A stretch of 64,000 bases of DNA from Piper betle (lineage: Eukaryota; Streptophyta; Magnoliopsida; Piperales; Piperaceae), in the NCBI GenBank assembly GCA_033002965.1, contig JAURVB010009486.1, positions 50,078 through 114,077 of the forward strand. The letters are read 5' to 3'. Positions 10,210 to 23,688 of this stretch are shown here, one piece after another. Below the pieces are notes generated by a model. The model was not told the origin of the DNA, searched no databases, and worked only from the letters and a program-made list of their open reading frames with translations. Numbering within the stretch: position 1 is the first letter of the stretch; each line of letters begins with the position of its first letter. A program made the position numbers and the translations under genes.

Positions 10210-13070
10210 TGTAACACCCCGTTTCGGCTCACCCGTGAACCGACCCGGAAATGTCACCGGCGACCGAACCGTTCGCTAATCTACTGGGTTCGGTTAAGCC
10301 GACCCGGATCTACCCTCGGCGTCTCAAGATGGAGATGCAAACATGAAATGCATAGATGGGATGCGTGGGTTCTAACGTAGTCCTACATGCATGCTATGAT
10401 GTACAAGCAAAGACAAGACAAAATAATAAATGAGAAACCAAAAGAAAATATATACTATTTTATAAAAATACGGTAACACATACTAATCTACCATGACATT
10501 CAACCATTATCTCATTCGTTTTTACCCGAGCCGAGTCTGAACTCCAAACTCACTACTCATTCACATTTATCCATTCATTTCATATCAAGCAAATTATCTA
10601 AACAAACACATTCAAAATTATCATTCACGTAGCAATAACACACCATTAATATACGTTACACGCGGCAGGTACATGTGTGCGCGGTTCCGTGCTGCTCCTC
10701 CGCAGTCCCGACAGCTTTCATCGCTCGCATTCCTCACCTACATATATATAGAAAAACCGTCAGTAACGAGTGTTACCGGCCCGGAAAATAACTAATATCA
10801 ATCTGGCACAGGAGAGCAAACTCTCCTGTTGAATCAAAACCATATACTTCCTCAAGAACTCTCATCAGGGCACCTACGGGAGCCGTCGCCCTCGGGTCGA
10901 CAGCGTCCCCCTATCTTTCACATTCTCATGCCTCGGCCATTTCTCTATTGCTTCTCGCGTCAAATCTCATTCCTTTCCGCCCTCTGCACCTTCCATATTA
11001 CTCCTGGCCTTGAGCACGAAGGCCGAGTACTCTCAGGCAGTCGCCTTCAGTACCCTTTGAAACCACAAGTCTAGACATGCGCTGCAATGCAGTACCCGTG
11101 AACCTCCACACTTCTCCGGGTTTGAGGAACTCAAAGGTGGAGTTGTCAGGATCCCTCGGGAATGAAACGGCCCGCACACCATTCCAGAGCCCACTGTCGA
11201 CACACACGTGCCCGCTCGCGTAGCACGGTAGTCGGATTTCCCTCATTCAGTCTCTCACAAAAACACGAAAACTATACATATATATAGGTCTGGGTTGGGA
11301 TTTATACAATAGGCCCGAAGGCAACGTGAGCTGGATCTGAAGTTCGAAAACAAACTCGAGGGATCTCATCCTCGAGGGTTATTAATCCGGAAAAATCGTT
11401 GGCTAAATGGCCCGAGTTAAGTGGGATTCGATAAAACGCCACTTAACTCGTCCTGCACATAATAAATCAAATACACAAGAGAGTAGCGTAAATCAGAGAA
11501 CGAGTCCTAAACGGACCTGGTAGAAGCTCCAAACGGGTCCACGCGCCTAGGCGGCGAGCTCCTACACCGTACCTACACAATCAAGCTAAAAACTAACGCC
11601 CGCATGATGAATCACATATCCTATAGCATACACACACAATCAACACAATCACACATCAATCAACACACATCAACCTATATCAATTCTAGCGAGTCTACTT
11701 AAGCTAGTTTGATTAGATCATGATTATTACTTAATAACCCTAATTAGTTTCATAACTTCTATTTTTAACACCACACAATCAAACAAATTTCATATTTTTA
11801 TCCTTAATCAAATCTACATTTATATATATTATTATAACACACAATTCACCAATCCTAGCATGCAATTCTAATAATCAAAACTTTCAAATAATTAAATTAA
11901 AATAAATTATACCTCGCGTCGTCGAAAATCGGCGACGGCTAGGGTTTCCGTTTCGTGGCTCGAAACTCGAGTTCGGCACCTAGCGGCGTCCGAAGTCCGA
12001 TCAGATTGGACCGGGTGCGTTCGGCGGATGATCCGGCGAATTTCCCACAAATCCAATTTCCGGCGGTTCCGGCGGTTTTCCGGCGAGTGTCGGCGGTTTT
12101 CCGGCGGATTCCGACGGTTTTCCGGCGATGATTTGGGACGGGGCAATCAGGGGGTCTATCGGCACCAGCTCGACGAGCTCGGTCCAATGGTGGTGTCAAA
12201 CAGGGTAGCCGAGGCGGCGATGGCCGTCGACGGCGACGTCGAAAATGGGCGGCGGTGGCGGCGTTCTCCGATCGAGGCTCCGGCCGGCCTCGACGGTGGT
12301 CGGGACGATGGGGGAAACGTCGGCGACGTCGAGGGGGTGGTCGTCGGGGTCACAGCGGCGGCGGCGCGGCCCGGACGGCGGCGAAATCAGTGGGCGGAGC
12401 GTCGCGGCTTGTGGGGCGATTCCGGCGTCGTGGCGGCGCGACGGTGGCCGGGGTTGGTCGGGGCGGCACGGCGACGACACGGCGGGGCGGGGCGGCGTTG
12501 ATCGGCGGCCAGGCGGCGTCGGCCGTGGCGGCGGCAGCGCGCGAACAGGGGCGGCGGCGGCGGCTAGGGTTTTGGATGTGGGGGAGAAAAGGTCGGGAGG
12601 AAGAAGAAGTGCGTGCGATGGCATTTTCGTAAATAAGTATTGACTCGATTCCTACTCGAGTCAAAATAATAACTAGTTCGTAATAAATTCTAAAAAAATC
12701 TAGAAAAATATGGAAAAATCACATAAAATAAAACAAACACAACAACATCCAAATGGCATGCTCTATAACTAATAACCCACCCGAATATAATCAAACGCAT
12801 CCTAATGCGTTATTCGGCCTAAAACTATTTCTACGATCAAACATATAAAAAGAAAAAAATACTGCATACTTTCATATATTCAGATAACTCGCATCTCACC
12901 ATCTTCTCGACGTTATCATCATATATTCAGGTACACCTGACTCTCATCGCTCATAACTCACGGCTGGTCTCGACTCAGCACGCGATTCATGAAACTGACT
13001 CGACTCGAACCAACGGTCGAACCGACTGGTTCGGTAACGTAAAACCCTGACTCGAGTCACGGGTTTTACA
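10210..13070 (-). mobile_element. Solo long LTR (family A), reverse orientation, with target duplication
   Basis: The 2861-bp block starts TGTAACACCCCGTTTCGG and ends GAGTCACGGGTTTTACA, the reverse complement of the LTR termini at 27456-30412. It is flanked by TTTTT at 10205-10209 and 13071-13075, so it is a solo LTR left after recombination between two LTRs. The middle (about 11900-12620) is very GC-rich, with repeated CCGGCGGTTTT units and overlapping open frames on both strands. These frames also appear in the other copies without conserved reading, so I do not call genes in them. Confidence 0.85.
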
Positions 13071-15442
13071 TTTTTATTCAACCTTGTATTAGTTGCATTT
13101 TTAAATTAAATTTATATTCAAGAAAGTGGGAGACTAAATTATATATTCAAAAAAGATGATGCAAATTTGCTAAGTATCATAAATTTTAAGTGTCCAAATT
13201 TTATTTTGTGACAAGAATTGAAAGATAATGAACTTGAAAAAGGATCCGATAACAAATTTTAAATAGCTTGTTACAAACAACACTTACACTTAGTGGTATT
13301 TTGTGTACATAATTTTATGTACTTTGTGTTTATAATATATTTTAAAATATACTTTATTTGCATATTTTTGTATACTTTCGATATACTTATATATAATGTA
13401 CTTTGTATAAATATATATTTTTTGTACATTTTGTGTATACAAATAGTAAATGTATTTTATATACATAATTTAGAAATGGAATTATTGTATATTAATTGAT
13501 GTATATGAGTAATGTTGTTTGATGTTAGTAATAGTAAATTACTAATCATTCGATTCTAATAAAGAGTCTAAAAAATATACAATTTTCTGCATATGTTACA
13601 TAAAATGACTCTTTAATTTATGCTAAAAGTGAAACATAAATTGAGTGGGAGTTCTCGGTAGGAAGATTATTTGTTAATCTCACCTAGTACTTACCAGCTC
13701 AAAATCGATTAAGATATAATTATTAAACATGTAGGTACATAGATGATAATTGTAAGCATAGCTCAATGTTTGATTCTATGCCACATAGCTAATTATTAAT
13801 ATCTTACTGGTTATTTGTTGCAAATTATTTCTGTTAGTAAATTCTTTTACCCGAATAGGTATTTTTTAAAACACTTTTTTGCTTGTCCTCAATCTTTTTC
13901 AAGCATATTAATAATTATTTTTTAATCGGATTAGGTCTAATACAATTATAATTGTGGACACTTGCATATGTTATTTTTTATAATGATCATAAAGTTTGAG
14001 CAATGATTTATTAGTGTATATTTTAGTTACACTATATAGTCATGATCATCGTGAAATAAATGACTGATAAAGGGATTACAAAACCTTTAATAAACATGTA
14101 TTTTGTTGTATGTTAAATTGTTCGAATTATTCCTTCTAGTTTTAATTTTTTTTATGAGTTTATAACTAAAGCCAAGCTTCCATTAGAGTAAATAATTTGA
14201 CATCTATACCCTATTTTTTAAAGGTAAGGCATTAAAATGATCATATTTATTGGTTAATTTATTCATTTAATTTGGTATTTAAATGATTTAATATCATCAC
14301 GAAGTATTTTTTACTTCTTATATTTTGGCATACAACTAAAATATATAAATACCAAATATTTCTTGTATATGGTGCAAGACTATTATTTTTCTCTAATTAG
14401 TTCCGAGAAATAATGTGAAAATAAGGATAATTGTTTGTCAATTAAAATGTTCTATAAATTTCATGACAAACTAGAGTTGCCGAAATAAGAACAAAATCTT
14501 TATTTGATGTTTAAGTTCATCATTACACAATGTGATTTTATATTATATTTTTAATAATATCCTATTAAGTGGGAACAAAGATACTTAACCAAATGCCTTA
14601 ATATCAACAATTTTTATGATGCACTTTAAATAAAGATTGTGTCCTGTTCAAGTTGGATGATGACTTTGAAAGTTGTAAATCTATTTTCACGTCTTAACTT
14701 ATTTTTAAGAGATTGAGTAATAATATTTATCCATTGCGGATATTTGAACTCTTTTAATTTTTTTTTACAATATTTATATGTGAACATATGCATAAGAATG
14801 AGATTGATATGGAGATTTCATGTTCCATAAATTGATTTTAAAAATCTTCATTTAGTATGAAAGATTTTGAGATTTGTGATGCTTTTATAATATCAACCTT
14901 TAAATAGATGTGGTTGATGATTTGAATTTAATACGAATAGGAGCAACATAAAATGATACCACACACAACTCTTAGCGAGTATATGTATAAATATTAGATC
15001 ACATCATTTGATGATGTGATTTTATATTTTGTAAAGTGGTGACATCTTACTTTGAATCGATAGAAGAAGATGGAAGCATAAATGGAATTCGTGAATATCA
15101 AATGATGTCTTTGAACTTCGTATGGATATAACTAGATGGTTGATTAATTGATTTTTCAAAGTTAAGTGATGCAGGCATTTATCTTTAGATATTTGTATAC
15201 ATACGACATATTTTACTAATTGTCTTAATGACCATCAATTCATCTCAAGTTAGATAAAATATATTTAGTCTTTATGATTATATCAAATGAGCGTTGAATA
15301 ACCTTTTTAATAGTTATAAGATGGATTAGTTGCAAGAATATGAAGGATCATTATCAGTATTTAATGTGCTTCGATAAATGATCCATATTTAATAGTCATC
15401 CAAAATCATAAATTTTTTAACAATTCTAAAAAGATCAGTTAT

Positions 15443-18218
15443 TGTAAAACCTGTGACCCGAGTCAGGGTTCTATAATCAGTACCGGTTGGTTTGACTGTT
15501 ATTCTTAGTTGAGTCAATTTTATGACATGCGTATTAAACGGAGGCTAATCGTGTATTATGAACCATGAAGGTCATGTGTACTCAAGTATATAATGATAAC
15601 GTCTGTAAAACAAACAACAAAATGAGTTATCAGAATATATGAGAGTACGCCCAGATTTTTATTATTTTAGTCTTAGACCATAAAATTATTTTAGGTCGAA
15701 TAACACATTAGGATGCGTTATAGGGCAATTTGGGTGGGTTAATAGTTATAGAGTATGTCATTGTGATGTTATGGCATGTACTATATCTTATGAGATTTTT
15801 TCCCTATTTTTTGGATTTTTTAAAGATTTATTACGACCTAGTTATTATTTTTGACTCCTGTCGGACTCGAGTCAAGTTTTATTTACAATATTACCGCCCA
15901 CCATTACCCTGACCTTTTTGTTCTCCCCCAAACCCTAATCGCTACCGCACCACCTCCTCTGCTTGTTGACACCGACACCACCACAAAGCCCCGCCATGCT
16001 GTCGTCGTGCCACCCCAAGCGCCCCCGGCCGTCGCTCAGCCTCCACGACGCGAGGGAGTCGCGTCCTAGCCTCGCGCTCCCATTGTCGATTCCATCATTG
16101 CTGACCTTCACCACCACCATCTAGTTACCGCCTCAATGTTGTCGACCCTCCCATGGCCTTCCCCGATTGGAGCAGTGCCCATCGCCGCCCATCCCTGCCG
16201 GATCTCGTCACCCACCACCAACCACCCCTGTTTTGCCCTTTTTCGGCTAGCCGTTGCCTCCACCGACCGTATCGACGTTGTAGACACGTCGGGCTCATCG
16301 AGCCGGTGCCAACGGTACCCGATACCATCGCTATTCCACCAGTAGACACTATTGGTGACTACTGCCAGAAAACCGCCGGAACTCAACCAGAAAACCGGAT
16401 TGGCTAGAATTCGCTGGATCTTCCGCCGAATTCATGTAGTTGAACCCGATTGAACTTTGGGCGCCGCCAAGCGTCAAATTCGATCTCTGAGATGCACAAA
16501 AAAACTCTAGCCGTCGCTGATTGCCAAGTGATGATTTGCATGATTTGATTGATAGTGAAGGAATGTCAGTTATCTAATTAGGTACATTAAATATGAGTAA
16601 GCTAATTGACTGCAATGTAACTTAGAAAAACATAATAAAATTGGTATGAATAGGATGAGATAGAATTATTTTTACACTGATGATTGTTAATTGGTGATGG
16701 ATGATGATTGTGTGGTACGTGTGATGTTCATATAAGTTTGATGCATTATTCATTTAGTGGGGGTTAACTCTAGATTTGATGTGTAGGTACGGAGTAGGAG
16801 CTCACCACCTACGCGCTTGGATACGATCGGAGCTTCTACAGGTCTGTTTAGGACATGTCCCTATTTTATGCTTTATTCTATTGTATGTTTGTTTTATTAT
16901 TTTCAGGACTGGTTAAGTGGCATTTTATCAGATCCCACTTAACCTGGGTCATCTAATCGATCGATTTTCCGGATTAATAATCCTCGAGGATGAGATCCCT
17001 CGAGTTTGATTTCAAAAATAAGATCCACCGCATTCAACTTCGAGCATATTATATAAATCCCTTCCCAGACCTATATATAATTTTCTAGAGTTTTCAATGA
17101 GACAAGAGAAGGGAAAATCGACTCACACGTACCATGAGCGGGTGCATGCGCAAGTTAAAGTGGCTCTAGATTAGTGAGCGGGTTATGCCAAAGGGATCTT
17201 GACAACTCCTGTTTTGAGTTCCTCACACCCAGAGAAACGCGGAGAATTATGGGTACTGTTTAGTATAGCATATGTCCGGACTTGTGGTTTAAAGGTTCTA
17301 AAGGTGACTACCTGAGAGTAATCGGCTTTCGTGCTCAAGGCCAAGAGAATTATGGAGGAAAAGAGTGGGCTTAGGATATACTGGTAGTCCCAAGGGACCA
17401 GGAAAATGAAATGAGAAAATGCCGAGAGAGGCATCACTAGACCAGTCAGTTTGGGATGATCGGGATCTACAGCCTAGCGGCTCTTCAGTAAATGCCCTTA
17501 GGAGTGTTCACGAGAAGTATATAAAAGTTTTCTTCAAAATGAGAGTTTGCTCTCATTTTCCAGTTTGTTATGTAGTTATATTTTGGACCAGTAACATTCA
17601 TTACTAACATTATTCTTTATATATATATATGTAGGTGAGGATTAAATACTGGATATGTTGGCTTGGACGGAGGAGCAATGGCCTACCTTGCACACACACA
17701 CGCACGCATGCCAACCGGATGTTTATTTTGACTATTTTAATTATTTTTATGTTATTATGAAACAAATGATATACTTATAATGAAGATTTTGGTATATAGA
17801 AATGCATAATGATAAGAGGATCTGAAATATATATGTTAGTGTAAATATTACATGATAAAGGTGAAGATGAACAAATGAGCAGGGGGGTCGAGATATTGTG
17901 GCCAAATTAAATGTTTACGTGAAAAATATTGTGTAATGGATGTTGATGGTTTTATATATTTATATATGATGATTTGATAGGGTTGGCCCTAATTGCACTT
18001 TTAAGGGAGGTTCTGTCCGTTTTATTTTGAGAATTGTTATCAATTTTATCGCCATTATTTTTTGTATGAATTGGTTGTCATGTCATCCATATAGTGGCAT
18101 GTTAAAATTCCATGCATAATGATCAGTATCTTCCATCTTGAGACGCCAAGAGTAGATCCACTCGGGACCCGTGATGGTCCAGTTTGCTTCGCAAACAAGC
18201 CAAATTCAGGGTGTCACA
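15443..18218 (+). mobile_element. Solo long LTR (family A), plus orientation, with target duplication
   Basis: The 2776-bp block starts TGTAAAACCTGTGACCCGAG and ends TTCAGGGTGTCACA. GTTAT flanks it on both sides (15438-15442 and 18219-18223), an exact 5-bp duplication. It keeps the landmarks of the family: the AACCGCCGGAA words near 16370, the phrase GGATTAATAATCCTCGAGGA near 16970 and the TATATATATATGTAGGTGAG stretch near 17620. It is more diverged than the copy at 27456, so it is older. Confidence 0.85.
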
Positions 18219-20036
18219 GTTATGATCTTATGTTATGATATATCATATAATAATTGACGTTCTATAATGTTAGCTAGATTTAAAATTTGATGTTTATCTT
18301 TTTTATAAGATAAATAGTCTTTTATTTTAAAATTAAGGACATGTGTGTACTAGTTAATTTATACTTTGTGTTAAAATTGACATGAGTACAAATGGGTTTT
18401 TATTTTGTGTTAAAATCTATTCTGTATATTTTAATGCACCAATTTTTACTTTTGAAATTAAGGTGACTTAATGCAATAAAATTAATCAATAATGCTAAGT
18501 ATCCCAAAAATTGAAAATTTATGCATATTTTTTCTCATTTGATGACATGCATAAATGAAGCAATTTTTTAGCAATTTCTTATTGACGATAAAAGAAAATA
18601 TATCATTAATATATATGCATGAACATTACAAAGTTATATTTTTTATCCTTTTATAGCCTTATATGTATAAAATTGCATATATGTTGATTTGCAAATGAAG
18701 TGCTCGTTTAAAGCTAATTAGGCACAAATCCTAATAATACAAATCATTTCATCAATGTAAATATAACTTATATGTTGAGTTATATTGTTTATGATAAATG
18801 ATTAACTTAATGTTGTGCATTTAATGTAGACCTTAGTGTTCTACAATGATAGTGTAGTATGAAATAATTTGATTATAATAGTTTTATTCACTATTAAGGG
18901 ATTATTTTATTTTCAATGGGGACAATCTTGTTGTTGTGGTGAGGTAATAAATTTTAATCTCATATACCAAATAATGATATTTTGAACAATATTGTTTTTG
19001 GGAGCATTATTTTTATGAAATTTTATACTATCACATAAAATGTCTTATTTTTTGAGATCTTTAAATGATATTTTGTGATAGTATTTGAGATGTTAAAGTT
19101 TACATATATAATTGATAATGTGTTCGTCAAAATTTGTAATGATTTTGCTTAATGTATATTTATTAATACAAGGAATAATATGTCAAATAAGGTGAATGAC
19201 TTTTTCACCAAGCATTTGCTTCTAGTTCATAAGTAGCATTGAGAGATGAAACATCATGTACTTCGCATATGTCGCCTCAATAAAAGATTGAAATGAGACC
19301 ATTTTTAAAAATAGTCAATGCAGTTTCCCACATCCATAATCCCATATAATCAGACACGAGACTTAAATAGTTGCATTAGTTGTAATTGTACTAGTTGTCT
19401 TATGTCAATTTCCTAAGTAGTAATTGGACTTAAATCTATATGATGTTGATAAAAGACATATGCTCTATGTGAGTTATTTTCTATTTGAATATCTATCAAC
19501 TATAACATGTGATTTATATTACGTGTGTTATTTCGACGAAGTGGATAGTAAGAGAATGATCCATGCTTCTCCACTAAGTGAGATCCTAGATGCAGAATTG
19601 CTTCTCATTATCCTTAGTTACTTTCAGCTCTATTTGAGATAGCAAAATAATATTTCTTTCTTTAGTTTTCCACCTATAGTCATGATAATTCCGTGATAAA
19701 GGCCATGTCTAGGAAAGCCATCATTTTGTATATCAAAAGTAATATGAGTGTGACAGGAATACTATTATAAATTGTGTGTGAGTCTAGATCATTATAAAGT
19801 TTTTGTGACTGAATAATATAGATATAAGTAGTAAAGTAAAATAAGTTAAAGGGACATGTAATCTTCACTAATAGTTTGTGGTACAACGATTACATATAAA
19901 TTATTATGTATCCCTAATAATTCGGGTGTACTTGCAGGTCTTAAGTCACGTATTTTTATGTGTGAGTGGGAGATTTGATTTGGTGGCACTCATGAGTTGG
20001 TAATACAAATTTACCCTATTATATGTAAGTGTGAGA

Positions 20037-20372
20037 TGTTGATATATTTTTTTACACTCACGAAAGCAATCAAAAGATTAATTTTGATTTAGTCATAAGG
20101 TAATTAAATATTATCTTCTGATATTTATCTCATCAATTAATTTGAGATAATAATAGAAAAACCTATAAATATTATATTTTCTCCCCAACGTTAAAAAAAA
20201 TAATAAAGAATAATAATTTTTACAAAGAGAGGGATGATATGTTGTGAAAATCAAAACTTTTATAGTGATTGAGTTTTGACTTACAAGCATGGTGCCTTTT
20301 GTCCATCCATCAATTCTGTTACAACTTAAGTTTTTATTTTAGTTATATTTTATCATATTTTCAATTTATACA
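20037..20372 (+). repeat. 3' LTR of the old element
   Basis: It begins TGTTGATATA, directly after the purine tract AAGTGTGAGA, and ends AATTTATACA. It shares several 15-20 base words with the left repeat at 9038-9390 in the same order. Confidence 0.65.
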
Positions 20373-21085
20373 AATGCCAAAAGTGTAGGAAATTGTTCAT
20401 TCCCTAAGTGGTTTTGTGTTTTGTCTCTCATAGGAGGTTAGACAGTCCATGCTAACCTGTTTGGTGAAATACTTGATTTTTGTATGATTCTTGACTAAAT
20501 ATCTTCTTACGGTCTGTGATTATGAAGTATGTGAATGGTGGGGTCTGTGACAATGCGAGGCCTTCCAAGGAGAAGTCCTTGTAATTTAATGGCACCCTGT
20601 ATGAATCTATCACATGTGGGGACTCCTGGCCCTGACTCTCCATCATTTGACGACAATCTATGTGCTCGTCTTTGCTCTCGTGTGTTTATTACTTCACAAG
20701 TTGTTTCGCACAGCTGCCAAGAGCCAACCAAAATATTGTCTTGCTTGCCTTGCCCTGGCTTCTAGCTTAGTCAATCTCAATCTCATCCATTTCAGCCTCT
20801 TCCACCTACTCCTGCTAGCTAATGTTTCAAGACTTAAGACCTGGGGCGGATGAGCCTCTTCGCATATCATCTCCAGTTAATAGTTAATGCCTCCTCCTCC
20901 ACTCATGAGTTAGCTCTAATGGTGGCAGGGGAAGAACCATTTACTCGCTGTTCATCATTTCTCTGATTAACATTCACTTCACTTGGAGCTGTGGGAAGGA
21001 TGGAGGTCTGTGTTGAAAGGCAATGGCTTTGAGGGGCAACAGATAGATTTGAAGAAGGAAGGGGGTAGCAAGTTTGTGCAGAAAT
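20373..21085 (+). other. Upstream region of the zinc-finger gene
   Basis: No separate gene is seen. Overlapping short frames on both strands at 20535-20853 have no domain. The stretch probably holds the promoter and 5' untranslated region of the gene starting at 21086, but I could not identify a convincing TATA box. Confidence 0.4.
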
Positions 21086-23405
21086 ATGCCAAGAGTGTGG
21101 TTTGCGTTGAAGAAATCACTTCACTGCAAGTCGGAACCTTCAGACGTCCATGACCCAAAAGCAAGGAAGCGTCTGAGCACCATTCTGACCAGAAAGGCCG
21201 GCAGATCGGGCTGCTCAAGGTCCATAGCGAACCTCAAGGATGTCATCCATGGCAGCAAAAGGCATCTGGAGAGGCCCCCGAGCTGCAGCCCGAGGTCCAT
21301 TGGCAGCAGCGAGTTCCTCAACCCCATCACCCACGAGGTCATACTCAGCAACTCAAGGTGTGAGCTCAAGATAACAGGTTTTGGCGGGTATAGCGAACCG
21401 GGCGGTGCCGGCGGTAGCTCCACCTTTGTGGGCACTCTCCGGCCGGGCACCCCAGGTCCTGGAGGCCACCATACGTTGCACTACAATCCTACATTCAGAA
21501 GCCCGAACAACTCTTCGACCAAGCCAGCCGGCTTTCTTATGGAGAAGGAGGCTTGCTTTGGTGGAGGGGGTTGTGTTATCTCTGCAAGTAGCCCCTTTTC
21601 AAGTGTTGGGCCCGGTCGGAGCAGCTGCAACGCCGAGAGCTTCACAGGAGGTGGATTTCAACGGGTCGTCTAATACCATCAGTTGCCACAAGTGCGGAGA
21701 GCAATTTGGGAAGTGGGAAGCTGCAGAGTCTCACCATCTCTCCAAACATGCAGGTACAGCCCGGACCATTATATACTTCTATTGCTTTTTCACTTCCATC
21801 TTTTTTCTACTGAAAAGTCACCTTTTCTGCCGTTGAAAAGGTGAACATTCCGGCCGGTTTGTGATCCATTATGTATGACTCCTCTTAGAAAGAAAAGTTA
21901 GTTTCTGGGTGTTGAAATAGGTGAAAACTGGATTTCTTTCTGTTTACACTGATAGGAGATGTAGATTTCTATCAGGTGTCTTGAACAATTGCAATTTTGT
22001 GGCAGTTCTAAAGGTGGTTAAAAAGGTTTTCCTTTGTTGAGCTGTCCATTTCTTTCTGGGTCTCTCTGTTTCTTTTAGCTTCTCTTTCTTGGATAAAAAA
22101 GAGTGCTTTCTTTAACGTTGAAATAGAATCCTGTACTCCATTCACATTCTGCTAGTATCTCATTTCAAATGTTTGTCATGTGGTCATGTGTCTAGCAAAA
22201 TTTTAATCACAGGAGAAACTGGATTAACTGTAACTAAATGACATTGTTTTGGTGGTTCTGGGCATCTATTTGTGCCATTTTGTGGCCCTTTTTCAGTTTT
22301 GGATGACTCTAGACTTGCTTCCCCTTCTTCCATGCTTCACATTGGAGGTAGTTTTCTTCTGGCGCGGAGATGGCCTCGCATTAAGACATTCTGATTGTTC
22401 TTGTGTTTTTGGCATTACAACCTCGTTACGAATTTAATTCAGGAGACCAAATCTATATTGAAGTTGCCATGAACCCACATGATATATTCTGTCGACGCTC
22501 ATATGTCGCCTAAACTTGCGCTTCATGTATAAATTCTTTTGTCAGATGCTAACATTATACATGCGTTGACTTGCAATTTCGTATGGTACCGGACACGTCT
22601 AACTTAGATATGTTAAATGTGTTCCATCCATGGTTGAAAACTATGGATCAGTTAATGTAAGAATATAGTCGTCCAATCAACCTTGCAGCTTTATTTCTCC
22701 AGCTCGGTAGTCAATTAACGTTTGTTTGTTTACCCATAATTTGAGCTAATTCATTTTTTTCTTTTTTATGCAGTGACCGAACTTGTTGAAGGCGACTCCT
22801 CTAGAAAGATAGTGGAGATAATATGCAGAACAAGCTGGTTAAAGTCAGAAAACAACTGCGGACGTATTGAGAGGGTATTGAAGGTGCACAACATGCAGAA
22901 GACTCTTGCCAGGTTTGAAGAGTACAGAGAGATGGTCAAAATCAAAGCAAGTAGGCTTCCCAAGAAGCATCCCCGCTGCCAGGCCGACGGTAATGAACTT
23001 CTGAGATTCCATGGCACAACTATATCATGTTCTCTAGGCGTCAATGGATCCTCCTGCCTTTGCACAATGGAAAACTGCAATGTTTGTAGGATCATAAGAA
23101 ATGGATTCTCAACAAAAAGCGAGTTGAAGGAAGGGATTGGTGTGTTCACAACTTCGACCAGTGGAAGTGCCTTCGAGTCAATAGAAATTTATGAAGATAA
23201 TCCCTCTGTGAGAAAGGCTTTGTTGGTGTGCAGAGTGATTGCTGGGAGGGCGCACAGGCCATTAGATAACTTCCAAGAAATTGCTGGTCAGTCAGGGTTT
23301 GATTCGTTGGCAGGAAAGGTTGGTCTCTACTCCAACATTGAGGAGCTATATTTGCTAAATCCGAAAGCTCTTCTACCTTGCTTTGTGGTAATCTGTAAGT
23401 CCTGA
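21086..23405 (+). CDS. C2H2 zinc-finger protein with PARP-like C-terminal domain; exon 1 frame broken
   Basis: This belongs to a conserved plant family of predicted zinc-finger proteins of unknown function (Arabidopsis At4g27240 type, named from memory). Exon 1 is 21086-21753 and exon 2 is 22774-23405, with a GT/AG intron of 1020 bases. The start is chosen at MPRVWFALKKSL because the family begins this way; an upstream in-frame ATG lies at 21074. Exon 1 contains SIANLKDVIHGSKRH and FVGTLRPGTPGP, then a Gly/Ser-rich linker, then one finger with spacing C-x2-C-x12-H-x4-H. Exon 2 starts TELVEGDSSRKIVEIICRTS and includes RFHGTT, the PARP-like core, and ends CFVVICKS. The exons sum to 1300 bases, one more than a multiple of three. 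The linker frame stops at 21671-21673, before the finger in the next frame, so a one-base gain (or two-base loss) lies between about 21560 and 21690. It is either a pseudogene or a sequence error. Confidence 0.85.
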
Positions 23406-23607
23406 GTGAAGAAACTCGAGAAAACATAATTATGGCCACCTTGGTAAATCTTTGATAGCTCGTTTCTAATTTTATTTTTTCGTTTTTCCACAGTCTGGTG
23501 ACATTGTTTATCTATGCTATCAATCTACTTCAATTGGATATAGATTTCTTGTTACCTTAAAAATCTCCATCACATATATTCCAAATGTTTCTGCTAATAT
23601 ATTTGCC

Positions 23608-23623
23608 ACTCTCTCTCTCTCTC

Positions 23624-23657
<34 letters not shown>

Positions 23658-23688
23658 ATAATAATATATATATATATATATATATATT
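23608..23688. repeat. CT and TA microsatellites
   Basis: A CT run (about 23608-23656, interrupted once by CA) is followed by a TA run (about 23663-23688). It lies about 200 bases after the zinc-finger stop codon. Open frames read through it are artefacts of the repeat. Confidence 0.9.

Larger units (their letters stand above)
9038..20372 (+). mobile_element. Old LTR retroelement, internally silent, interrupted by two solo LTRs
   Basis: Two related terminal repeats lie at 9038-9390 and 20037-20372. The left one is followed by a decayed initiator-Met primer site (TAGTATTAGAGC at 9392-9403). The right one is preceded by a purine tract, AAGTGTGAGA. Removing the two inserted long solo LTRs leaves about 5 kb of internal sequence, a normal size for a copia-type element. 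No gag or pol motif can be read in any frame, so it is either fully decayed or a non-coding derivative. The flanks AATAT and AATGC match at only three of five bases. The whole internal part (9404-10204, 13076-15437, 18224-20036) is very AT-rich and has no gene. Confidence 0.65.

Noticed and set aside
10829..11246. Pair of 81-82 residue frames on opposite strands
   Set aside because: They sit in a conserved LTR segment that is also open by chance in the copy at 29194-29715.
11907..12664. Several long overlapping open frames on both strands
   Set aside because: They lie in the GC-rich block of a solo LTR, occur in several frames at once and are not conserved in the matching block at 27889-28607.
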